In this document: positions 23,733 through 35,835 of the stretch, one piece after another
Layout of the letters: every line of letters begins with the position of its first letter
Numbering within the stretch: the stretch's first letter is position 1
Assembly (NCBI GenBank): GCA_905250075.1
Contig: CAJNOP010000004.1
Span: 3,090,621 to 3,154,620 of the forward strand
DNA from: Rotaria sp. Silwood1
Lineage: Eukaryota > Rotifera > Eurotatoria > Philodinida > Philodinidae
Length of the DNA: 64,000 nt
Direction of reading: 5' to 3'
Notes under the pieces: generated by a model
What the model was told of the DNA's origin: nothing
Databases searched by the model: none
The model's input: only the letters and a program-made list of their open reading frames with translations
Program-made: the position numbers and the translations under genes

Positions 23733-25786
23733 TTAAATAGAAAGTATTTCATTAAGATTAAGTGTTATAGGTAAAATTTCTGGCATAACTGAATGATGAG
23801 TTAATAATGAAAGAAGTGTTGGAAATTGTTTTATTGTTCCTTTAATACGATAACTAAACGTATCATTATGCATAAGTCTTTCAATAAGATAATGAGCAAT
23901 ATTGGACTCGTGTGTAAACTTTGGTACTTTAACTGAGAGAGCATAACAATCTGGATGTGTTGTACTATTACGTAAAATAAATGCACCATAATCGGCTGAT
24001 TGTAGAGCTTGACATACAGTATCTCTATAATAATAACAATAATAAAAATTAAAAAAAAGAAAGACTTAATTATTTGTTTATGTTATTTTATTCTACCTTT
24101 CAAGTTTTGGTTTATACCAACGTGATACAGATGTTAAATCATCATTTATTATAGGAAGTCTACAAACAAAATAAAAAAAGAATTTTTTTATTGAAAATTT
24201 TTTACTTTCTAATATGAATAAACAAACTTTAAAAGACTTGTACGTTTTTTTCTCAAATGTCTTTTTTGTTGTTTATTGTAATAATCATCCTTATGATTAA
24301 CATCTATCTTTGTTGTAGATATAGTTCCCATAGGCGAAGATACAGATAATGCTGGACATATTGTCATTGTAGAATAATACTTATTATTACATGTACATTG
24401 ATGATTAATCCCATTCTCAAGTATATCCATATGTTGTCGAGAATAAGTTCGCTGTGGTTGTGACTGTGATGAATATGTTGAAGATTTTCGTCGTCGACGT
24501 TCAGTTTTATTAGAAAAATATGTTGATGATAATGTTGATGATGGACATGTACATGTTAAACAATGTATATCCATTGATTTTGTTCGTGTAACATTCACCG
24601 GTATTAATCTGCATGATATTAAATGAACAGGTATTAATTTTGATGATGGTACTGATATATCACAATAACCTGAATCAGCTGATATTGACGATGTATTCGT
24701 TGAACGACGTGGTGTACGACGAATAAAATTTCCATGTGGTTCCTGTTCTTTTTTATTGTTTTCATTAAATAAATATTTTAAACAATCAAGTGGATCATTA
24801 TTATCATCATCTTGTTTTAATGATGATGATGATGATGTTTCAGGTACATCAAAATCGATATAATCAACAATTGAAAGAGATTTATGAAATTCTGAAACAA
24901 AAGATGAAGATGGTAATCGTTGTTGTTGTTGTTGTTGTTGACATGTACATTGTGGTGTAGATGTTGGAATCATTGGACCCTGACAACGATAAATAGATTG
25001 TGGTAAATCAGAACCACTATGAGAATAAACAATTAATTGTTGATCAGAAGAATTATTAGTTGATGATTTTTTATAAGATGAACGATTTTCTTTAGATATA
25101 TTATTAAGCTACAAAAGAAAATATTCTATAAATAAATAATTATATGTTTAAATATGATTTTTTTTTACTTTAGCTTGAATATCCATTGGAGATAAATAAC
25201 CATCTTCATCAAAATTTTTTGGATAATTATATAATGATTCATGATAAGAATTTTTTCTTATGGAATTTTTTTTATTTAATTCATAACATGTTTCACGAAT
25301 TTTTTCATTTGATATTGCATTTCGACGAATTCTATGAAGAGTTATAAGACGTCGTGCCTAAAAATTCATAAAATTTATTAGAAAAAAAAAAAACAAAATT
25401 TTACTAAAAAAAAATAAGCATATTACCCAATCTCGACTTTTTTCAAATAGACTTGTACGTCGTTTAAGTGTACGTGTTGAACGAGGAAGAAGAAGTTTAT
25501 CATTATCATTTTGATTATCAATATCTAATATTTCTGCTTCTTCAGCAACAAGAAGCAATGGTTGTTGTTGTTGATGTTGATGCTGTAAAAATCGTGTAGA
25601 TATAGGTGAATTATTTGAATATGTCATTGATGATAAATGTTGATTCAAAATGATACTGTAATTTTCTTCTTCTTTTTCTACACTTTTTTGTTTCTCTTCT
25701 TTTTTACCAATTGAATTCGACTGTAATGAAGGTGATGTTAATGAATAATTATTTGACGGTATAGTTAAACAACAAACACTCGACAT
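23733..25786 (-). CDS. Tensin-type SH2 domain protein (594 aa)
   Basis: Five exons keep phase: 25786-25427, 25357-25169, 25108-24228, 24159-24097 and 24024-23733 (TAA). The C-terminal residues of about 490-590 form an SH2 domain: it opens at RWYKPKLER, has the phosphotyrosine-binding Arg at 516 in GAFILRN, then YALSVKVP, HYLIE, YRIKGT and LLTHHSVMPEILP. The long segment between strands and the RIKG / LP ending resemble the tensin SH2 subgroup. Unlike tensins, nothing follows the SH2, so the PTB domain is absent. Residues 1-480 are Ser/Gln-rich and disordered, with a basic helix-like stretch (RDWARRLITLHRIRR) around 118-132 and DEDGYLSPMDIQAKL around 168-182. The likely role is a cytoplasmic adaptor at adhesion or receptor complexes (inference). 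The ATG lies 8 bp after an acceptor-like ACTTTAG, so a 5' UTR exon or trans-splicing is possible. Confidence 0.85.
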
Positions 25787-28700
25787 ATCATTACCTAAAG
25801 TATAATATAAAACAGAGAATAATAACAAAGAACAAAGTTATGGTCAAACAAATACGTAAATTTCTATGGCATTAATAATGATAATGAGCAAGAAAACAAA
25901 AAAGAAAAAAAAGAAACATAGAAGATGATCATAATGATGATGTCATCATGACTAGCAGCAACAAAACGACACAGTGGGTGCAAATGCGTACGATGATCAA
26001 ACAAGATCAATTGATGGATCGATCTGAATGTTACTGAATGGTCATTAATATGATGCAACAGTTGTCTATGTAACTAAATTTTCCTATGAAGACAAAATGA
26101 AACATGCAGAGAAATGAAGAAAAAAAAGACAAAGAAAGTTTATTATAAAATGAATAGCACGACAGGCAACAACCTTCAGTCAAGGTTGATAAAAAGAAAC
26201 GAAAGACTTTTGTTGTTGATCGATATTGTTCTATAAATCAATAATTAGAAAAGAAGTATTAACAAATTTTAATCAATATATATCTTAGTAGATATTTATA
26301 CAAATTTGTCAGTAACCATTTGGATATTAAAACAAAAAAAAAAAGGTCATGAATCGTAGAAACTATCATTAATCGCATAATCGATTGAAAGAAAAGAAAG
26401 AGAAAGTGGGAAGAATAATAATGAACAATTATTGCCATCACATGAAGCCACATTTTAGTTAACCTTTTGAGCTTTTATGTGAATGAGACAATAGATCATA
26501 CTTCGAAATAGACTCAGCAGTAAGAGTAATAACAATAACAATATAATAGAAACAAGAAGACAAAAAAAAAAAGAAATAAAAAAGAAAAAAGAAGGAAGAG
26601 ATTTGTCTCGCCGTCTACATATGCATGTATGTATATGATGAGTTACCACTGAGATAGATGAGGATTGACATTTTCATAGGTAGAACCTTGAGCATCCGAA
26701 TGAATTGATATACACGACAATGAACTTTCATAGAATTTACGAGAGGATTAACGATTTAGAATCTATGTTGTTTTAATTCGAGTACTTTTACTTTTTCTTT
26801 TGTTCATATAATGTCCCTGAGAAAAAATAAGTAAGAAAACGAAAAGAAAAGAATTGAAGTGATTAAATTACTCTTCTTACTTGACTTTCAACGTATGAAA
26901 AAAAAAAAGAGAACTTCAAGAGAGTATGCACAATTTAACGTAAAAAAGTATACATTAGATTATAAAGTCTCTTGGATAAGATAGAAAATGTGTCATTTAT
27001 TATGTTACTTAACGCTGAAAAGAATATGACTATCAATCAGTATCAATAGTGCATAGAACATGTGCCATACTATCAACAACGATGAAAAAAAAGACTATTT
27101 TGTTGCTGTATTGTATTCTGCATTATATATAAATACGTATATATAAATATATACACTGTACAAACACATACACTCTATGTTAAATGTTTGTATGCACGTA
27201 GAGATCAATCACATTTTGTCACGATACATATATGTGCAAACTCTTTTTGAATATACATATATCTAAGTGAAGGGACGAAGATGAAAAAGGAGCATGTCCC
27301 CGAAAGGCGACGATAATGACAACAGAACACTACCATTCATTGCAAAGCAATATGATGATGTAAGCATGGACGAGAGAACGCTTGCATACTTACATACATG
27401 CATATCAAGCGGTCATCTTCAATATATAATATATAACAAAAGGGGATCACTACGTGTGTAACAGAGATATATGATTGCTGCTCGTTGTTTTTTTTATAAA
27501 ATTTCATCTATACATCAGCTTGGTTACCTGACAATGAGACCAGATGACGGATTCTTATGAATATATATATATGTATGTATGTATAGATGTATGTCTATCT
27601 TTACTGTAAAAGAAAAAAAAACTCCATTGCTGGTCAATATAATTCATATTTGAATCATGATTCATCTGAATAGCGGTTGTCTTTTGTTCTTTGTTGAGTG
27701 ACTTTTCTAGTTCTATCTCGAATACTTACCCATTATTAGTTAAAAACATAGATGGAGTCATGACAACATATAGTCAATTCTTTATCGATAAAAGATAAAA
27801 GATTGATCTTCTATAAAAAAAAAAAAAAAATCTTTATAAGAAAACTTACATGCATCTCTATGTTACTATCGTTAGTCGGTTACGAGTAATTTGCTCGTTC
27901 GATAAAAAAAAAAGAATACATCAGTAGCTGGCCAAAGGGAACATGAGGTGATGGCCTTGTATAAGCAATGGCCAATCGAGAATCTATACAAAACGATAAG
28001 ACCAGTTTTTTTACTCGCTCTCTCTCTTTCGGATGTCAAACAAAAAAAAAAATATAAGAGACGAATAGTGATGCATTACAACGGACAATACTGGCTTCCC
28101 GGCAAAAAAAAATCGAGGGTACTCTCATATGCGTCTCTGCAGTGACATCAAATATGATGTGATGATCGCCATTCTTTCTGTCTTCTTACTTTACATAGCC
28201 TGAAGAGAACTAGAGAAAAAAAAAAGAGAACAAACTGGGCCGGGCATCACGCAATTTCTATAGAATATGGAAAGAGAATGAGGAGAAAGAAATACAAATT
28301 GTAGTACTCATTTCTACCTATTGTCTATTGCTTGCAATTGCTGAGAGACAAACAGATATACACTAGTTGAAATAATGACGATTGATTGTTCTTTTTTTAA
28401 TCAATGACTATCTAAATACATATACGAGACAATGTTCTCACCTCATTTTATTCTCACCATTGATGTTCCAAATAGAAATCAATGCATATATTTATATGTA
28501 TATATAGACTCCATAAACTAATTATACGATCACAGCTTCTCTATGGGTGTGTGTGTGTGTGACCCATATGCAAATGAATCGATAGAGCGCATGTACGCAA
28601 TTTTCTTTTTTTTTTTTTGTTTATGCACTCTAGCTAGACATTCGAATGGGCTGTAAATTCTCCTTGTGCGTTTTTTTTTCTATGTTACTCAGTGGACAAT

Positions 28701-30128
28701 AAATGTCTTAGACAGATAGACACTTAAGATGAGCTGTATTCGAAGGATAAATGCAATCGAGTATTGAATCGGATTAGTCATTTATACCATTCTATTACTT
28801 GACTGAATAACTGCCAATATGGATGGTATATATGTATATGTACGAGCTTTCTATCTTTCTGTCTATCTGTCTCTGTTCTTCAACAACTCAAAACACAAAA
28901 TAAGAACGAAGGAAATTAAAAGAAAGTAAATAGAGAACATGTATGTGTAATTAGCCTTGATAATTGTAGTTGTCATCGTCATTGTAAGAAGGTCGGTATG
29001 TCTATATAATATTTTACCTAGCAATTTCTGTAGTATATCAACGGAAAAAAAAAAGATGCGTCAAATAACATTGATGTTGGCATGGTATTTTACTTCAATG
29101 GTATGCATCAATATATTTCAATTCATAGTTCCTATATGAAGTTGCTTACCTATCACTAACTAATAGACACGCAATGATATTGACGAAAAAAAAAAATCAT
29201 ATTGAAAGAATCTAACATGGCGTATCGATTTAGAACCTTTTAATATCTAATCTCGATGTCTAGAGGCTATCAAAGAAGAAAAAAAAAGAAATACATATAT
29301 ATATATATATAACAAACATATGCATATGTACATGATCAAGGTGCAATATTATTTATCGAAAAAATGTCATCTGTTTTATGCTATTAAACAGATGATACTT
29401 TGAACGTATGATTTTTCTAATTGGACAGATTTAAATAGAATAATATCTGTTATATTTGTCCTTGTTTTGTAATATGTCGATAATTTCATCTCTTATGAAT
29501 ATTTCTTATTAATTGTTGAATAACCAACAATTAAATAAACATTATATCTGTCAAGTATTTAGAACATAATTGAAGAAAAAGTATCGTATTATGATGTCAT
29601 CGCCTATTCATATTAGTTTTGCTGCAGTTCATTCACATAAGTATCAAAATTCATAACTAAATAAAACTTGATTAAGATTTTTTTCATCTTGTTTGATTTG
29701 TTCTTTCTTGACAAGATAAATTGTATTAGAAATAACTTGAACGGAAAATGAAATTTCTTATTCTATTATGAACATATCATTGATGTTATTTATAAATGTT
29801 AGCTGAATGTGATGCATCGTTTTTTTTACAATCAATAACAAAAAGAAGAAGAAATGAATAATGATAGAAAACGGATTTTCGAAGCAAAATTTTAAGTAAT
29901 CATTGGATGTCACGTTTGAAGATGATTGAAAAGTGGTTACAATTCAATTAAGTAATAATTCCACTTTACAAGCAAAAATAGTAATTGAATAACAAATTAT
30001 TTTTATTTGATGGCATATAGTTCTGATGTCGAATACAACAGCAATACAATGATTTTACTTATCATTAACAGACATCTTTTGGAACCGCTACACGAAAGAG
30101 ACAACTCAAATATGTATCATACTCTCAA
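25787..30128. other. Intergenic DNA, no supported gene
   Basis: Short homopolymer, (GT)n (28,544-28,561) and (AT)n (29,295-29,312) tracts are scattered through AT-rich sequence. Purine-strand tracts rich in AAGAAA occur at 26,100-26,620. No frame shows a recognisable domain or the codon pattern of nearby exons. Confidence 0.5.
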
Positions 30129-30487
30129 ATGATGTTACGAGCTCCAATGAAACTGTGCCTGTATGTCGCTTCAAGTGCAATGTGAAAACGTAAAAACATT
30201 TAACTTCTAAAATGAGTTCTCTTTTTTGAGATAATTCAGTCTACAACAGAGGCACCCTCAAGTGACAAGATGAGGATAACCAAAGGAGTATTCATCCATT
30301 GTATATTTAACTATACAATGCATGGATACTACTTTGGTTATCCTTATTTTGTTACCTGAGGCTACCTCTGTTGTGGATTGAATATCTCAAGAAGGGTACT
30401 GGTTTTGGAAGCTAAATGTTTTTACTTTTTCACATTTCACTAGGAGCTACAGACAGCCACACTGTCATTGAAATTCGTGACATTAAT
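30129..30487. repeat. Large foldback element (about 360 bp near-palindrome)
   Basis: Two arms of about 170 bp pair along almost their whole length. The best stretch is GAGGATAACCAAAGGAGTAT on the left against its complement in ATACTACTTTGGTTATCCTT on the right. The tip is CATTGTATATTTAACTATACAATG near 30,297-30,320. Outer parts pair through GTGCCTGTATGTCGCTTC / GGAGCTACAGACAGCCAC. There is no coding content, so it is a MITE- or foldback-type element. Confidence 0.8.
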
Positions 30488-33400
30488 TAAGCAGGATTGC
30501 TTCTGCTTTTAGTCTATTTTTTTTCGAGAAAATTAACAATTTATATGAGTATATAGATTAATAAAACAAACTTTCTGATTCATAGCTATATCATAGTAAT
30601 GATCATGCTTAGCAACTGTATTGATATTAATATGATTTATATAACCTTATATGTGTTATGTTTTGAAACATTTTATTGAAACTCATATAGATTGCAGAAA
30701 TTCTATGCATGCAATCATCAGTACTCGATTATATACGTATATGATCATATTTTACTATACATGATTTATGTTGTATCAGTCATAATCAGTTTTCAATTCG
30801 CAACATCAGTACCAATATACGTAACGAGCATATGTTTAAACATACGATTCATGTACTTATAATTTAATTGCCATAGCTAAAAAGTATTGTAGTCAAATGT
30901 TCGACTGATTAAAAGATAATGTGTTATGATTTCTATCGCTATTAGAGAGCTATAAATCCGGGTTCGAAAAACTAGGAACTCTTAGCTCTTTACTTATTTA
31001 GCCTTGCTCACATAGATACAACTAAAACTATTCCGTACAGTTGAGTATTTGTGTATTACTGTTGGTTTCACGATTCTCAGTGATGAGTTTTGTTTATCAA
31101 AGAGTTGTTGAATTTCTTTTTTTTTTTGTTAACATAATACTTTTCCAACTAAGCGAAAACTTTTAATTTATCAAGCATTAAGTAGCGGAAAAATGAGTAA
31201 TAAGCCATGACTATACGTTGACTTTGTTTCTTCGAGTAGTTAATAAATAGCTAGAACGTTGATCTTTTACTTGTTCATGTACACAAAGATTACCATATAT
31301 TGATGAAACAAAACTCGGTTTTGGGTCCAAAACAACGTTAATTCCAACCTTTCTAATCAATATATGTTAAAATCTGATCTTATAATCAGTTATATGAACT
31401 GTATTATCGTCTTATTAAACTAAAATGAAATGAAGATATCTTCTGTATACTTTATTTCATACTGTTAAATAGCTTTGAAAGATGTGGAAAATTCATAAGT
31501 CGTTAATTAGCGAATACAAAATAATCATTAAGTGTTAAGGACTATCAATATTTACGATAATTTTGATAATGAAATAGAAATATGTATAACATCTGTTTTT
31601 TTTTAAAGTTTTATCTGAAAAGAAAAAAAATCAGAATCAGTATAATTCATTACATTGACTAATATCATTTAGCAGTTCTTGATATATGTTTTTGATAATG
31701 TGTTATATTTGTAAATTATGAAATATTAGATCAAGGACATAGGAACAATAATGATTTTGACAGATAAAGCCCACAAGAAAGAGTTAATCGAATTTGTGTG
31801 TCAGTAAGTGTTTGAGTAAATGGTTATGCTTAATTATGAATAATGGATTTATTCGAAGACATTTGTTGAAGCTATTGTTCATATTATCTTTGGTTAACAA
31901 TTTCATCATCTCGATTACAGCACTTTAAAATATATATATGTATCAGCAACTATTTCGATCAATCAAGTTCTGTTGGACATGGTTGGCTAAAAGAATACAG
32001 TCAATAGATGAAGTAATAATAAGTGACAGACTTTGTATACGTCACAAATAAATAGGTTCAGATTCTTCAACTAGAAGAGCTACAATCAAACAATTTTCAT
32101 CAGCTACAGTTTGCTACGCTAATTTAGTCTCAAAACAATGTTTCGAGTCTCTTCTAAAAACAACTAGTCACATATGAAAAAAACAATAGAGACTTCTAAT
32201 TAACAATACTATTATCAATATTTCTGTAAAATTACTTATTAATAACATGCGAAGACAAAGATCATCAGGCTTCCCTCAATACATCGAAAGTCAAGTTGTT
32301 ATGATAAAGTCTAAGAATATATTCATAAAGATGCTTTTTACTATTATACATCAGAACGTATCATAATTATTTTGTATTCATCTTATCTTACAGATAAATT
32401 ACAAGGTATTTTTCTGATGTTCAATCTAATCGGTAAATTTTGTCAATCAAATGGTCCTTAATCACTACATGGAGTGCCATAATAAAGACGACAAAATTTT
32501 GTGGAACTCACACATATTTTCGAAGAAAATAGTGAGTATAAGTTTTAAGTCGACGTTTTCTGGCTCCTCTCCATCTACCCTCTCCTCATTACAGACACTT
32601 AGGAACATAGGGCTTCATTACAAACCATAGTAACTCCAGCAAAAAGAAAGAAAAAAATTCTGTTTGATGTAGATAAATAAAAAAGATACCATTTGCTGAC
32701 AATCGATTATCATTAGAAAAGAATTATCGTCTTTTAGAGAATTTAAACATTATATATTTTGTTATTAGTATAATGAAAATACAGCAAATATGTGAGTTCC
32801 ATATTTCAGCTTCAAAGGAGTTGTGCTAATAAGCTTTTTAAATCAAAAATTACTTGAAAAAAAAAGCTTCGACTAATGTCTTCGAACAAATTGATTGTAT
32901 GTGGTTAAGTATGGCCATTAGATGAAGTACTGGTTGGAACTAATACTTGATTAATTTTTTCCTGTGAGATATTATCTTTTAAAATTAGTACTTTTAATAT
33001 ACCTTAATTTTTAACATTAATAAACTCAAATAATTTTTTTTTCTTATTAATCAACTACTGTCATAATTATATGTCAAAAAATTTCTTTTACAACCTATCA
33101 AATTCTGCTCTACTTTATGTTCATATTCTTTTTGTATGACTATAACGATTTATATGTTATTAGGATTACCTCAAGTGGAGAACAAGCTCTATGATTTGTA
33201 GTGCTAAAATATTCCAAGATTCATTATTACAAATATCAAGTTTTTCTCTTAGTGCTGTTCATCATCATCACTCTTGTAGATCACTCGACATTAAATCAAA
33301 ATTTCATTTGATGATAATGAATAAAGAATATAAATCAATCAAAGTTCTAAGTGATATCTTTTTAATTATAATGTCAAATTTCGATAAACTATATGTTAAC

Positions 33401-34569
33401 GCAGATTGGACATGATTGAAAATTTTTTTTTGTCAAGATTTCAATTCTAAATGAAAAATCCGATATGCTATTCTATTAATAATCATTATAAAAGTTACTA
33501 AAAAATTAATAGAAAAAAACTTGTGACTAGATAGAATATCAAAATCTCCTATTTCAACTTAATCTATTATTTGCTTATTATCTTCGATTGCTTGTGTAAT
33601 GTGTTGTTGTTGTTGTTGTTGTTGTTGTTTTTCTTCTTCTTCTTAAAAGATATTAGTAAGTTAAATTATTCTTCTTAATTAACGAATAATTCTATACAAT
33701 ACATTTAGAAATAGATATGATGTAAACAGAAACATTATCAGATGAGTTTTTGTTGCTTAAAAACATTTTGATGAGAAGAAGACATAGGAAGAAAATTTTC
33801 TTTTAAAAAAGAAAGCTTCTTTTATTAATCATTGATATATTCTTATCAATAATTAACCTCAATAGGTTACAACACATTAAATATAAAGTATGTACAAAGT
33901 TCAAAATAATTGTTGTCATCTTTAAACTTTTTCTTTCTTTCTGTGAAATAAACATATCAACTCATCTCTAATATATTAGGATATTAAGCATATGATTGAT
34001 TATTTCAAGATCTTATTCTAGTACTAAGCTTTAATCAACACAAATGTTATCTGTATAAGTGGGCAAATTTAATTAGTATTTATTTATATGTGCGTATAAT
34101 CGTAGACATTGATAAGAGAAACAATGCATTATATCAAGTATCAATCAAGATTTCATATATAAAGAATCTATAGAAAAATATATACATATATATGTACATA
34201 ATCAGAATGAGAAAAATTGAAAATTTCTTTTCAACAAATGTCTCACATATATTTATTTTAAATAGATAGTTTTAATTTAATAAACAAAAAAAGCAAACAT
34301 AATATAGCATACATGGACAACATTAATTTTATTCTACAGTTCTTTTTTTTTTTCGTTAATAATAAAAAACAAATTTACGAATGGAACGAATACATAAAAC
34401 ACTTGTCACTATCATTAAAAGAGAATATAAGATCAATTATCTCTACTAGTACAACATGTCATAGATGTTATATTTTTTGACAGGTTACAAATGAGATTTC
34501 TTTGTATTCTTCGTTTTCTTTTTTAATTTTTTTTCTGCTTTCATTTTACATCAATATCAAAAATGATAA
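30488..34569. other. Intergenic DNA with a (TTG)n/(TTC)n tract
   Basis: No supported gene. A trinucleotide microsatellite (TGT repeats passing into CTT repeats) lies at 33,601-33,645. The right end should hold the 3' UTR of the receptor gene. Confidence 0.5.
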
Positions 34570-35835
34570 TCATATAGTAGATGTTCTAAATGGTGATCGA
34601 GTAGCATGTGGAGAAAATGATCCACGGGAGATTGTTGTTGCTCCAAAATTACTTAGACGATATCGATACGCAGATACAGGATGATATTGTTTATTGCATA
34701 AAATATATCGATGATAAAAAACGTCCAAACGTTCTGAGTACTCATAAAATGTTTGTATTGTTGCTTGACGAAAACGTTCACCGGCAAGACAATAAAATAT
34801 AAAATTTGTCTATAAAGTAAAAATACAAAACAAAAAATGAAAAATTTTGTTTATTAAATTGATTTACTGCATTATTTAATTGTAATAATATAACAGATAT
34901 TTGGGAGATAAAAAAATTTCGTTTTGTTTTACTTAAATCATTATGTCGTACTGGATTATATTCACTTATAAATATAATTGTTCCTGGTGTTGTAAATAAA
35001 TAAAATGACAAACTAACTGTAACAAGCATAATTGTTAATTGTCGTTGTTTACGACTTGAATTAATATCATTTATACGCATATCTGATTTTCCATCATCTT
35101 TTAAAAAAGCTGATGCAAGTTGTTTTGTTCGTCGACATAATGCATAAACAGTAAATAAATTTGATAGAAGAAGTAAATCTGGTATCGCATAAAATAATAT
35201 TGGTTGATATATACGAAGAATTAATCCAGAATTTGAATGTACATGACATTTTTTCTTTACAAAAGCATGTTTTAAATCATAAACAAATGGAAATTTCACA
35301 GAAAAAATTATGACTGAAATTGTTAAGAAGATATATATTGTGTGACGAGCTGAATTTACAGTACAAAGACGTTTGGCAAGAAATGGTGAATAAACAGCCA
35401 CACAACGTTCTAAGGCACAAACAAAAAAACAAGAAATTTAAACTTGATCTATTACAAAAAATTTACATAATTACCTAATGTTATAAGAACAAGAATCCAA
35501 TTAGCGCAAAATATTGTTAAATCCGTAAAATAAGTTAATGAACAATTAATAAAAGCACTTCGACTCGTTATTCTTAAATTAGCACCATGTAAAAAAAGGA
35601 CACAACTGTCAAATATTGCCATATAAGTTATATATACAGCAGATGATGTATTTTTTAAAGATCTTCTATTAATAACAATTAATGCAAGAAGATTTCCAAG
35701 TACACCAAATAAAATAATAAATGCTTGAACAAATGAAAGAGTATAATTAAGACTTATTATATATCGTGTAAATTCAATCTCAAATTTATTTGAAGATGAT
35801 GAGTTAGATGAAATATTGTAAATAAATGATGGCAT
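34570..35835 (-). CDS. Rhodopsin-like 7TM G protein-coupled receptor (380 aa)
   Basis: Three exons keep phase: 35835-35475, 35409-34868 and 34809-34570 (TGA). Seven hydrophobic segments can be placed: about 35-57 (with GVLGNLLALIVI), 70-90, 103-125, 145-165, 190-215, 250-272 and 285-310. Class A marks are GN in TM1, Cys at the top of TM3 (INCSL) with a partner Cys in loop 2 (KKCHVH), an E/DRY variant ERC after TM3, and NATNFIFYCL in place of NPxxY. The N-terminus has several NxS/T glycosylation sites. The family resembles invertebrate peptide (FMRFamide-like) receptor expansions; the ligand cannot be predicted. The start ATG is 6 bp after an acceptor-like AATTTAG. Confidence 0.85.

Noticed and set aside
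30940..30990. tRNA-like GGTTCGAAAAAC sequence
   Set aside because: No acceptor stem or anticodon arm can be folded around it. No convincing tRNA or rRNA was seen anywhere in the window.
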